The notes under the pieces were generated by a model. It ran no database searches and was not told where the DNA came from. It saw nothing but the letters and a program-made list of their open reading frames with translations. Positions 16,114 through 23,696 of a stretch of 64,000 bases of DNA are shown here, in pieces. Numbering within the stretch: the stretch's first letter is position 1; every line of letters starts with the position of its first letter. Made by a program: the position numbers and the translations under genes. The stretch is from Candidatus Melainabacteria bacterium (lineage in GTDB: Bacteria > Cyanobacteriota > Vampirovibrionia > Obscuribacterales > Obscuribacteraceae): the NCBI GenBank assembly GCA_003242885.1, contig QKMZ01000005.1, forward strand, positions 1 through 64,000, given 5' to 3'.

Positions 16114-16587
16114 TCAGTTGGCGTGAGCCAGATTGTCTCTTTCCTCGTTGTCGGCAACGGGCAGGAAGCGGCTGAGCATGACGCTCACCCTTTCCACGAT
16201 CTGCATCTGGGCAATCGCCTGCCGCATCGCGGACGAGTCGGACAGCACCTTCGTTGCGACGGGGGTTTGCAGCGTCTGGACACCCTGCATGAAAAGCGCG
16301 ATCGGCAGAGCCGGATGCGCACCATGCTCGATGGCGTCGAAGTAGAGCTGCGTGTCCAGCCCGCTTCGCACGAGAGCGACGAAGATGTTTACGTCGAGCC
16401 CGCTGGAAATGACGAAGCTGACCAACTGCTCGTGCTGCTCGGGAGTGAGCGGCAGCAAAACGTCGATGAGTGAGACGTAGTCGATCTGCATGCGGCGCTG
16501 GAACCCATGGGTGATGAGTTCGACCGCGGCGATCAGCTCTGTAGCAGCACTTGCGGCGCGGTCATGGGCGGTAGATTGATGCGACAT
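16114..16587 (-). CDS. Unknown helical protein, 157 aa
   Basis: This is a helical, Ala/Val/Leu-rich soluble protein (RAASAATELIAAVELITHGF, EQLVSFVISSGLDVNIFVAL, AMRQAIAQMQIVERVSVML). It shows no signal peptide or motif. The ATG at 16587 has AAAGG/AAGAGA upstream. It ends 26 bp before the GTG of the next gene. It is a member of the leftward small-gene block; function unknown. Confidence 0.7.
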   Translation of the reverse strand: MSHQSTAHDRAASAATELIAAVELITHGFQRRMQIDYVSLIDVLLPLTPEQHEQLVSFVISSGLDVNIFVALVRSGLDTQLYFDAIEHGAHPALPIALFMQGVQTLQTPVATKVLSDSSAMRQAIAQMQIVERVSVMLSRFLPVADNEERDNLAHAN

Positions 16588-16659
16588 TCTCTTGGCCTTT
16601 CGATTGGTGATTAGATGTTGGTTGTCTGTCAGGTGGCTCGCCGATTTGTTTGACCGCGG

Positions 16660-16893
16660 CTATAAGCCTTCGCAGATGAGCTTGTCCAGCGTGTTGTCTC
16701 GCTCTTCAAGTGCGATCTGCAAGGAAAGAGTTCGCAGATCCTCAATGAGGGCGAGTTGCTGGTTGCGCACTGCCGGGGCGTCGGCGAAATTTCGCTCGAT
16801 CTCGGCGACCCAGCGCGAATTCTCCCGTTCAATCGATGCGACGCGCGTTTTGTATAGCTCTTGCGCAGCAACGACCGCTTGCGTGTTAGTCAT
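16660..16893 (-). CDS. Small helical protein, 77 aa
   Basis: I use ATG 16893 (AGGA five bases upstream), giving MTNTQAVVAAQELYKTRVAS. The whole protein is predicted to be charged helix (IERENSRWVAEIERNF, LALIEDLRTLSLQIALEER), likely a coiled coil or helical bundle. Its start lies 26 bp after the stop of the gene at 16920-17156. The longer frame (start 16923) would overlap that gene and is less likely. Confidence 0.65.
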   Translation of the reverse strand: MTNTQAVVAAQELYKTRVASIERENSRWVAEIERNFADAPAVRNQQLALIEDLRTLSLQIALEERDNTLDKLICEGL

Positions 16894-16919
16894 CTTGTTC
16901 CTGTCTGTAGAGCCTTGTG

Positions 16920-17156
16920 TCACATTCCGCGAGCGATTTCAGACCGCTCCTCAATGAGGGCGTTGAACTCCTCGGCGGATAGCGACGAGAGGAAAGTTGC
17001 TTCTGCATGAGAAACGTTGGAGAGCGCGGCGTTGCTCTGCGTGCGATGGACCACAGCGGAACTGCCGTCGTTGCTTCCTTTCTTGATTGTTCTACCGGCG
17101 TTGTTGTTCTTTCCGCTTGCGCTGTTGCGGGCGTAGTTGGCGAGATCCTTAGACAT
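16920..17156 (-). CDS. Small polar protein, 78 aa
   Basis: ATG 17156 has GGAAGGG seven bases upstream, one of the best ribosome sites here. The N-terminal half is Asn/Ser/Lys-rich (SASGKNNNAGRTIKKGSNDG) and probably disordered; the C-terminal half looks helical (FLSSLSAEEFNALIEERSE). It has no cysteines and no membrane segment. Function unknown. It begins a run of tightly spaced small genes reading left. Confidence 0.65.
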   Translation of the reverse strand: MSKDLANYARNSASGKNNNAGRTIKKGSNDGSSAVVHRTQSNAALSNVSHAEATFLSSLSAEEFNALIEERSEIARGM

Positions 17157-17193
17157 GAGATACCCTTCCATTCGGATTGCGATACTACATTTG

Positions 17194-17244
17194 CTACATC
17201 ATGATGGGGAGCTTGTCGCGGCAGGAGCATCCACCGCCTAGCAT
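17194..17244 (-). CDS. Possible 16-residue Cys/Gly peptide
   Basis: A 17-codon frame (MLGGGCSCRDKLPIMM) lies between the PPDK-like gene and the next small gene, with a GGGGAG purine run about 12 bases before its ATG. GGGCSC followed by a short charged tail resembles the size of peptide precursors or leader peptides, but so short a frame arises easily by chance. Confidence 0.2.
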   Translation of the reverse strand: MLGGGCSCRDKLPIMM

Positions 17245-17334
17245 TGTGTAACGCGGCTCCCCAGGCTGAAGTCCGGCAGTCGGCACTCAGTTTTTCTGTC
17301 GACTACATCCCGCAAAATCTTGCAGTATGCGTCT

Positions 17335-17523
17335 TCAGAAACCGACTGTCCTACAATGCGCACTCCTCTGACTCCCTGGATTTATGGGGAAGAACGCACT
17401 TTCGCTTAGGACCATGTCCACGAGTGTCTGCTCATGGATGCGGGCGCCAATCGCATTGGTGTTGCAGCTAACTACCGGAGTCAGCCAGTGATTGTTCGCA
17501 CGGTTGAGAACGACATTTCTCAT
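17335..17523 (-). CDS. Possible small protein, 62 aa
   Basis: The frame starts 50 bp after the PPDK-like stop with a purine-rich GGATGAGAA directly before the ATG. The sequence (MRNVVLNRANNHWLTPVVSC...) has normal composition, two cysteines and no motif. It lies on the same strand as its neighbours and fills an otherwise empty 330-bp gap. I consider it possible but unproven. Confidence 0.35.
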   Translation of the reverse strand: MRNVVLNRANNHWLTPVVSCNTNAIGARIHEQTLVDMVLSESAFFPINPGSQRSAHCRTVGF

Positions 17524-17573
17524 CCGAGCGCCACAGCAAACATAGCAGCGTTTCTGTAGCTCTATGGTGCAAA

Positions 17574-19739
17574 TTAGCGAACCTGCGTGTGATCTTCCCA
17601 GCGACCAAGCTCTGAACCCTTGCGGAAGAGAGCTATCGTCTGGGGAGACATTTGCGGGTCCAACTCAGACAAACGCCTGTAGAGACCACTCACGCCAGAT
17701 GCGAGTTTTTTGGTCTCCAATTGAGCATTCATCTTCTTGCCGGTGTTACGAGCGATCATCGGATGTTTCCCAAAGACGCTGCCACCATTGTGCTCCAGAT
17801 CGAACGCGTGATCTGCGAAGACCGTTGCGTTGACCTGCCCTTTTAGATAGCCTTCGGCAGAGCGAGCGATGACCGCCCATTTCTTTCCGCCGACACCGCC
17901 AACTCCCACCGTACCCCAGGCTTTAGCCTCAAAGACAGTGGCAATCAGGTGCAGAAAGCGTACATGCTTGTCATGAGGCATCTCCTTCAACCGTTGGATG
18001 GTGCGGCGACGATGGCTGTCGTACTCTTTGCGCAAGATGTCCAACTCCGAACGACATTCAGGCTGAAGCTTCGCAAGATTGTGATTGCTAAAGCAGTACC
18101 CAGCTTCGCCGATGACGGCGCAGATGAGGTACATAGCCAATCTGTCTGCCGCAGTCTTGTGTACATCAGTTTTGAGCTGAGCCGCTTCGCTTTCCAGCTT
18201 CGTCCCCGAAGACGCCTTTGCCATCGCGTCGACCAGGTAGAAATCGTTGAGAAGCAACGATGCGGTAACTCGCTGGTTGAGCATCTCAAAACGCAGCGTC
18301 GGCTGGTTGCTGGTGCTGTCAGCCTGCAACCACTTCAGAAAGAGGTTGACCTCTTTCTTGTCGAGCGCGCCCGTCTTTTTGAGCTCACCATCGATGATCA
18401 GCCCGCTGCGCCCATCAACCGAAACAACCTGCCCTTCGTTGATGTTCAGTACCCTGCATCCGACTACCGCCGGCTTGCCGAGACTGCGCGCTACGACCGC
18501 TGCATGGCTGGTCGCACCACCGGTGGCTGTAATGATTGCTGCGGCTGCGAGCATGCCGCTCAGGTCTTCCGGTGAGGTCTCGGGACGAGCCAGAATCACC
18601 TTCTCTCCTCGCTTCGCCGCCGCCACCGCTTCGTCGGAAGTGACCACAACGCGCCCTGTTGCCGCTCCAGGTGATGCTGCCAGCCCGCTCGCCAGCACTT
18701 TGCCCTCATCCTCTGCTTGAGCAAGAACCTCATCGGAAAAGCCCGTCTCGCTCAGCGCCTTCAGCTGATTGGCGCTGACGCGAGCCAGGGCTTCTTTCTT
18801 GGTCCAGCGCTTCTCCCAGACGAAGTGGGTTGCAATGGTGGCTGCCGCCTCAGGTGTGCGCTTTGCATTGCGCACCTGGAGAATATGCAGTTTGCCGGAT
18901 TCGACCGTAAACTCGATATCCACCACGTCATTGCGATGGCTTTCGAGCTTTCTGGCAATCGTCTCCAACTCGCGGTACACCGCACCGTTCCACGCTCGCA
19001 GTGCATCGATTGGCTGGGGCGTGCGCGAACCGTCGACAATGTCCTCGCCTTGCGCGTTGACCAGAAACTCGCCGAAAAGGCGATTTTCGCCGGTCGCTAC
19101 ATCGCGGCTGAAGACGACTCCGGTGCCGGAGCGTTCGTCGAGATTGCCGTAGACCATTGCTTGAATGGTCACTGCCGTGCCCAACCCGTTCGAGATGCCG
19201 CCGGCCCTGCGGTATGCGACAGCACGAGGTGTGTTCCACGACTCGAGGACTGCCGTCACAGCGAGTTCGAGTTGCAGCCATGGATCCTCGGGCACATCGC
19301 ATTTGACGACATCGCCAAACATCGACAGAAAGCGTTGATAGCAGTTTTCTGCGAAGTGCGAGCCTTGATGAACAGCGAGTCCCTCGACGATCTCGTGGTT
19401 GAGACCGAGATTGAGAATCGTATCCATCATGCCGGGCATCGAAACCTCTGCACCAGAACGAACCGAGACCAGCAGCGTGTTTTCGGCGGAACCGAACTGC
19501 TTGCCTGTCGCCTCTTCGAGCCGGTGCATCTCCCGACGGAGTTGCTGGCTGAGCCGGTTGGGAACACAGCCGTGTTGCGCGAAAGCGCGAGCCACCGAGG
19601 TGGTGATGGTGAAACCGGGTGGAACCGGAAGCCCCAGTTGAGCCAGTTCGCTCAGTCCGAAACCTTTGCCACCGCGAGCGGTGACAGTAGCAGCACCTTT
19701 GTCCTCGAAGAGGAAGGTCAGTTGCCTGCTGCGTCCCAT
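17574..19739 (-). CDS. PPDK-like protein lacking the PEP/pyruvate barrel, with unknown C-terminal domain, 721 aa
   Basis: Residues 1-300 match the ATP-grasp (nucleotide-binding) part of pyruvate phosphate dikinase: GGKGFGLSEL (Lys25), VSVRSGAEVSMPGMMDTILN (Arg94), a TGVVFSRD loop and HILQVR (Gln288). Residues 345-455 are the swivelling phospho-His domain, with TGGATSHAAVVAR (His412) and GKPAVVGC. A normal PPDK (about 870-900 aa) then has a TIM-barrel that binds pyruvate/PEP. Here that barrel is absent, and about 260 unrelated residues follow, with a Gly-rich GVGGVGGKKWAVIARS. So it can probably autophosphorylate from ATP, but the acceptor is unknown. Rifampicin phosphotransferase also uses ATP-grasp plus swivel domains with another acceptor domain, but in a different order. 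It follows the PIG-L and hydrolase genes on the same strand (109-bp gap). Confidence 0.9.
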   Translation of the reverse strand: MGRSRQLTFLFEDKGAATVTARGGKGFGLSELAQLGLPVPPGFTITTSVARAFAQHGCVPNRLSQQLRREMHRLEEATGKQFGSAENTLLVSVRSGAEVSMPGMMDTILNLGLNHEIVEGLAVHQGSHFAENCYQRFLSMFGDVVKCDVPEDPWLQLELAVTAVLESWNTPRAVAYRRAGGISNGLGTAVTIQAMVYGNLDERSGTGVVFSRDVATGENRLFGEFLVNAQGEDIVDGSRTPQPIDALRAWNGAVYRELETIARKLESHRNDVVDIEFTVESGKLHILQVRNAKRTPEAAATIATHFVWEKRWTKKEALARVSANQLKALSETGFSDEVLAQAEDEGKVLASGLAASPGAATGRVVVTSDEAVAAAKRGEKVILARPETSPEDLSGMLAAAAIITATGGATSHAAVVARSLGKPAVVGCRVLNINEGQVVSVDGRSGLIIDGELKKTGALDKKEVNLFLKWLQADSTSNQPTLRFEMLNQRVTASLLLNDFYLVDAMAKASSGTKLESEAAQLKTDVHKTAADRLAMYLICAVIGEAGYCFSNHNLAKLQPECRSELDILRKEYDSHRRRTIQRLKEMPHDKHVRFLHLIATVFEAKAWGTVGVGGVGGKKWAVIARSAEGYLKGQVNATVFADHAFDLEHNGGSVFGKHPMIARNTGKKMNAQLETKKLASGVSGLYRRLSELDPQMSPQTIALFRKGSELGRWEDHTQVR

Positions 19740-19848
19740 GGTATTCCCCTTCCAGGATGAATTGTTTTCTTCGTTGTCGGCCCTGCCGGTAGAACACGGA
19801 CTGGAGCCGTTTCGTTCAGCTCATTCCACTTCGTTCGGCTCTGTTCGG

Positions 19849-20670
19849 CTACGGAATCACAATGCGGTGATACTCCTCCGCAATGCCATCGTGACGCCAG
19901 CGCTTTGCGGCGCGGAGTGCTCGTGCGGTGGCTTTCAGCTGGATGTCCGCTCCTTTCCACTGACTCTCGTGCGAGTGCAGCGCATTGCAAACCTTCCCCC
20001 AGTGGTTGTCGACCTCCAGGAAGCTGTTTGCCTTGTATGGCTCGACCAGGTCATCGCCGAACCAGAGAACCTCGCGCACGTGATGACCCGGCAGCGGTTC
20101 TCTCCAAAATTTCCACCAGGGGACTTTCTCCTCCTGCCGCGCTTCCGGGTAAATAGCATCCCAGAGGGCAAGCGCGCCGTACCGGTGATCAGGGTGTTCC
20201 GGACCGAAAGTGGTGGAGGTGAGCAAAGCCGGACTGAAGGAAACGACGGCGTATGGGCGCAGCATCCGAAGCATTGTCACCATCTCCTTTTGCAAACGAC
20301 CACTGCGGTACGCCTCTGCCAACCCGCTGTCCTTCCAGCGCAAAAACACCACACGCGAAACCCCAACCGCGCATGCTGCCATCCACTGCTCGTGCTCGCG
20401 TAGTCGGGCATTGCCGTTTTTTTCGCCGCTAGTGACTACGACGTAGACGACCTCAACTCCTGCAGCGGTAAGCGATGCAGCTAGACCCGCAGCGTGGAAA
20501 TCGAGATCGTCAGGGTGAAAACCCACGAAGACGACGCAGCCGTTGCGCGCGTAGTCCCTTGGATCGAGCTTTTCTGGATGCTCTCCTGCCGAGCCGTCAT
20601 CGCCGCTCGATTTGTCGCCTGCCTCGACGTTTTTCACAACGGACAGATGACGCTTGCTCCTATCATTCAT
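19849..20670 (-). CDS. PIG-L/LmbE-family deacetylase, 273 aa
   Basis: The N-terminal motif GFHPDDLDFHAAG (HPDD at 52-55) and EHPDH (159-162) are the zinc-binding motifs of PIG-L/LmbE N-acetylglucosaminyl deacetylases; the usual Glu of AHPDDE is Leu here, but the metal-binding His/Asp/His set remains. The family removes acetyl groups from GlcNAc-type sugars in GPI anchors, mycothiol, bacillithiol and antibiotics. Residues 1-40 are a polar extension. It lacks a signal peptide and so is cytosolic. It starts 8 bp after the alpha/beta hydrolase stop, with AGGAAG upstream, so the two are an operon with the PPDK-like gene following. The substrate is unknown. Confidence 0.9.
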   Translation of the reverse strand: MNDRSKRHLSVVKNVEAGDKSSGDDGSAGEHPEKLDPRDYARNGCVVFVGFHPDDLDFHAAGLAASLTAAGVEVVYVVVTSGEKNGNARLREHEQWMAACAVGVSRVVFLRWKDSGLAEAYRSGRLQKEMVTMLRMLRPYAVVSFSPALLTSTTFGPEHPDHRYGALALWDAIYPEARQEEKVPWWKFWREPLPGHHVREVLWFGDDLVEPYKANSFLEVDNHWGKVCNALHSHESQWKGADIQLKATARALRAAKRWRHDGIAEEYHRIVIP

Positions 20671-20678
20671 CGGACTTC

Positions 20679-21563
20679 CTAACTCTCTTTAGATTTGAGA
20701 TTGGAAAAACTCTGGCGCGTAATGCCTGAGTCGAGCGAAAAGAAGAACTCTTTCACTGCCAAGTACCAGTCATCCCGCGCCTGCACTCCTACATGTGTCG
20801 CACCTGGAAGTACAACCAGTCTTGTGCCGGCCCCCCCAACCTCGAAGAGCTTGTCTGCATGCTTCTTATCGACGACGCTGTCGTTATCGCCATGGAGAAT
20901 CAGCAGAGGCGGGTGATTTTCTTTGATGTTTTCAGCCGTCGAGAGCCGCAGCTTGGGAAACATGCAGCGCGGGTAGACTCTCAGCGGTGGAATCATGTCC
21001 TTAATCTGGACTTCCAGCGAAGAAAACCCTGACTGCAAAATCAGTCCACAAGCCTTTCTCTTCGACGACACATAGGCTGCAACCGAGGCGCCGAGACTTT
21101 CTCCGTAGAGTACAATCTGGTCCGCGGAATAGCCGAGTGCAATCGCCGCATCATATGCAGCAAGCCCGTCTTCGAGCAACGAACTTACGGTTGCGCGTCC
21201 TTTCGCCTCACCGAAGCCTCTGTAATCGAAGATGAACACAGATACTCCTGTTTGCAGTAGCGCTTTTGCACGAATCATGTTTTTGGCATGATTGCTTCTT
21301 CGCCCGCCGAAATAAACGACCAGCTTGTGGCTGTCGGAACGTGTGCATAGGTGTCCATGAAGTGTATATACTCCAGCGGACATGAATGAAACCGGCTGCA
21401 CCAGTACGTTTTCCGTACCGCTACGTGTGTCCAGATTTGCGCTCCTGCAACGTGGCATCAGTATGGACGTGTAAATGTAATGTGCTACCCGTGGCGACAA
21501 GCCCAACCAGAGGAGGGCTGCGCTGAGAATTGCCGCGCCAGTAGCTCGTGAGTGAGCAGACAT
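20679..21563 (-). CDS. Alpha/beta hydrolase with N-terminal membrane anchor, 294 aa
   Basis: A hydrophobic N-terminus (about residues 8-30, GAAILSAALLWLGLSP) acts as signal or anchor. The hydrolase core has the nucleophile elbow GESLGAS (Ser156), acid HGDNDSVV (Asp228) and base ATHVGV (His257), plus the early strands LVVYFGGRRSNHAKN and FIFDYRGFGEAKG. It resembles the YqkD/BAAT-type or FrsA-like serine hydrolases (about 280-300 aa), acting on esters or peptides outside the cytoplasmic membrane. It directly precedes the PIG-L gene with an 8-bp gap. The ribosome site is poor (GAG or an AAGGAAGGA 14 bases upstream), so the start could differ slightly. Confidence 0.88.
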   Translation of the reverse strand: MSAHSRATGAAILSAALLWLGLSPRVAHYIYTSILMPRCRSANLDTRSGTENVLVQPVSFMSAGVYTLHGHLCTRSDSHKLVVYFGGRRSNHAKNMIRAKALLQTGVSVFIFDYRGFGEAKGRATVSSLLEDGLAAYDAAIALGYSADQIVLYGESLGASVAAYVSSKRKACGLILQSGFSSLEVQIKDMIPPLRVYPRCMFPKLRLSTAENIKENHPPLLILHGDNDSVVDKKHADKLFEVGGAGTRLVVLPGATHVGVQARDDWYLAVKEFFFSLDSGITRQSFSNLKSKES

Positions 21564-21704
21564 AATCTCAACTAGTCCTTCCTTTGTTGAATCTGTGCTG
21601 ATCTGTATGGATCAGCGTTGACCTGTAATGGTCTGTGTTGGGCTTGACTCGCTTATATCAGGCTGATTGGCTCTGACTCTCCTTCAAACCGGCAAGAGCG
21701 CCCG

Positions 21705-22037
21705 TCAGCACATCTGGCGGAATTCTTCTCCCTTGAGGATGACGATCAGCTGGTCCATCTTGTCGAACTCGACGCGATCGACGACACCGCTGACGGCCGT
21801 GCCGGGCACGAGGCGCTCGAATAGTTGGTCCGCGATTTCGTAGACGCTCATCCGTGCGCGCGCTCCCTTGAGCACCTGCAGAACGATCATTGCCTGTGGG
21901 CGGTCGGTGTGCAGGTAGATGCCGGTGACTGAGCGACCGGGCTGGAGGTCCGCGGGGATCTCGCGGGTGGTGCGACGCTGCATAATCGGTGTTGCGGCAG
22001 GCGTCGTGAGTTCGACCTTCGGAGTGGTGCTGCTCAT
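21705..22037 (-). CDS. Unknown small protein, 110 aa
   Basis: The ATG has GGAAGG eight bases upstream. Residues 1-30 are Thr/Pro-rich and likely disordered. Residues 35-110 look like a compact alpha/beta or beta domain (GRSVTGIYLHTDRPQAMIVL, SVYEIADQLFERLVPGT, VSGVVDRVEFDKMDQLIVIL). The strand pattern is reminiscent of small OB or SH3-like folds, but I cannot assign a family. It lies between the zinc-ribbon gene and the hydrolase on the same strand. Confidence 0.7.
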   Translation of the reverse strand: MSSTTPKVELTTPAATPIMQRRTTREIPADLQPGRSVTGIYLHTDRPQAMIVLQVLKGARARMSVYEIADQLFERLVPGTAVSGVVDRVEFDKMDQLIVILKGEEFRQMC

Positions 22038-22119
22038 GTTTGAACCTTCCTGTCGATATTTCGCTTGTTTGTTGTAGTTTTTCTTACTTGAACAACGTGT
22101 TCTCAGCCGCGAGTTCAGG

Positions 22120-22524
22120 TCAGGACTTCCAATTCTTTCCTTCCTTCGTCACCACGTGGCTGAGGTAGTCGTTGCCGTCGCTCCAGAGCTCGTGCTCGAA
22201 GGACATCTGATAACGCTTCATGTCTTGCAGCTCTCGGCGTTTCTTCCCGAAGGTCGGCAAAGAGAACCAGCTCAGTTCGTTGCGCGATTGGCGAAGAGTG
22301 CTGGAGGGCTTGGTGAGCTCTGCTGAGATGCCTCGTTGCCGCAGCTTCGCTAACAACTCGTCCGATACGACTCCCTGAAACTCGGAGTAGCACTTCGCGC
22401 AGCGGTAGTAGAAGTGTGTCTCGTTGCCACGCTTGTGAAAACGAAACCACCTCGATTTGTTCTTCGCCGGTCGGCTGCACTTGGGGCATGCCAACTTTTC
22501 CGCGAACTCCTCATTCAGGTTCAT
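22120..22524 (-). CDS. Zinc-ribbon protein, 134 aa
   Basis: Two Cys pairs (CPKC at 13-16 and CAKC at 42-45) separated by basic, aromatic residues (SRWFRFHKRGNETHFYYR) form a classical zinc ribbon, a likely nucleic-acid or protein-binding module. The rest (residues 55-134) is basic and helical (LLAKLRQRGISAELTK, KKRRELQDMKRYQ) with no known domain. AAAGGAT about ten bases before the ATG supports the start. It is the first gene of the leftward block. Confidence 0.75.
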   Translation of the reverse strand: MNLNEEFAEKLACPKCSRPAKNKSRWFRFHKRGNETHFYYRCAKCYSEFQGVVSDELLAKLRQRGISAELTKPSSTLRQSRNELSWFSLPTFGKKRRELQDMKRYQMSFEHELWSDGNDYLSHVVTKEGKNWKS

Positions 22525-23297
22525 TGACCAGTATCCTTTCGTGGTGTGGAGGTGTTCTTGCGTAATAGATTCAGCCGGAATGCGAGCAGCTGCGCGGCAC
22601 TAATATTGCTGCGGAAAGTTGCTTGAATGGCTGAGATTGATTTGTTGGAGGGTTTGGTTGTGTGATTGTTGATTGGGAAAGACTTGTTGTAATTATTGGT
22701 ATCAAAGATGATGGCAGGAGGGCAAATTTTTGCGTGCGTGAATTCGCTGGTCATTGGCGCGCATAGTCGCGAGTCTGCTGATCGATAACCGTCGTTGTGC
22801 GCCTGCTTTTGGGCGATTAAGGCGGTACACCCAAAAAGAAAGTCAGAAGTTTTTTGTGCTCTCCACTGGATTAAAACTCAGCGAAATTGCCTTGGCAACG
22901 TTAGCGCAAATGGGCTGTTTGCGGAGGTTAGACTTCTATTGGTGTGTTCAACGTCGCATGCCAGAAACGACTCGCATGAATTCGCTTTCTCTAGTCCTTT
23001 TGCACCAGTTGGCTAATGGTTGCTGGTTTGCGTTTTTATAAGCTGTCGCGCGTCTATCGCTGGTTGGTCGAAATAAACGCGCCAGCAACCGCTAGCGCAT
23101 GTCAGTTGCCTGGTGCTGCTTGCGCGCGTTCTTAAGCACGCACTTGAATTTCGCATTGGGCGCGTTTCGCGACCGGCGCAATTTCCTTCTGTCTTGCAGT
23201 TTTTGCCACGCCAGAAATCTGTGTCTGCCTGCGCAAAATCACAATGCAAGCGTCGCGTGACACTTGCATTGTTGGCGCTATAGATTTGTCGGTTAAC
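22525..23297. other. 773-bp region without a convincing gene
   Basis: I find no supported gene here. A leftward 77-codon frame (22521-22754) overlaps the zinc-ribbon start by 4 bp but has no ribosome site and no plausible protein character. A rightward 95-codon frame (22754-23041) is also unconvincing. The stretch marks the boundary between the small-gene block and the esterase region and contains one hairpin (23241-23272). Confidence 0.55.
23241..23272 (-). terminator. Stem-loop after the 96-aa gene
   Basis: ACAATGCAAG (23241-23250) and CTTGCATTGT (23263-23272) form a perfect 10-bp stem with a GC-rich 12-nt loop that can extend by GTC/GAC. Reading left it is followed by GATTTTGCG, a weak U tract. 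It lies 25 bp past the stop of the 23588-23298 gene and is its probable terminator. Confidence 0.5.
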
Positions 23298-23588
23298 TTA
23301 GAAGAACGTATTTTGAATGCTCAGACGCGGCAGCTTATTCACTACAGCTTGGGATTCGTTTGTATTCTGAGCCAGAGGATTTGAAGTCATTCTGGTTGCT
23401 TTGCATTTAGCGTCATTTGCAATTGAGAACTCTTGCAAGACGAATTGCGAAGTGCTCTCAGAAGGATTTGCAACTCGGGACAGTATTGTGTTGAAAGACT
23501 GGTCTCTCATATCAATGCCAAAGTCTGACTCTTGAGCGCCGTCTGCAATGCTCGCGGGGAAATCCGACGAAAACCCGTTCTTAGCCAT
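23298..23588 (-). CDS. Small unknown protein, 96 aa, in the shared-promoter group
   Basis: A start with AGGT eight bases upstream gives MAKNGFSSDFPASIADGAQE. The protein is polar, Ser/Asn/Gln-rich with one Cys, and lacks a signal peptide or recognised motif. It has its own copy of the shared promoter element 82 bp upstream, which makes it a single-gene unit downstream of the esterase. Its composition (Ser/Asn/Gln-rich, apparently unstructured) resembles the N-terminal regions of the other group members. Confidence 0.65.
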   Translation of the reverse strand: MAKNGFSSDFPASIADGAQESDFGIDMRDQSFNTILSRVANPSESTSQFVLQEFSIANDAKCKATRMTSNPLAQNTNESQAVVNKLPRLSIQNTFF

Positions 23589-23644
23589 TTAGTACCTGCT
23601 TTTTAGTAAACGTGAATCACAAAAATTGGCTTCTCGCCAGAATG

Positions 23645-23687
23645 ACTTTATGATTCGGCAGGTAAATAAGACCGGACAGATTTGTGA
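23645..23687 (-). promoter_or_regulatory. Shared promoter element, copy 7 (minus strand)
   Basis: Read on the minus strand, TCACAAATCTGTCCGGT (23687-23671) is followed after 20 bp by TAAAGT (23650-23645). It matches the best copy (28369) at 13 of 17 positions. It lies 82 bp before ATG 23588. Confidence 0.55.
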
Positions 23688-23696
23688 AAAATTTGG

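Noticed and set aside
18717..19797. Long frames (347 codons plus, 289 codons minus) overlapping the PPDK-like gene
   Set aside because: Shadows of the PPDK-like coding sequence in GC-rich DNA; neither has recognisable domains, while the minus-frame PPDK has ATP-grasp and swivel motifs.
22521..22754. 77-codon minus-strand frame overlapping the zinc-ribbon start by 4 bp
   Set aside because: No ribosome site, unlikely Asn/Thr/Lys-rich composition, and the zinc-ribbon gene has its own ribosome site.
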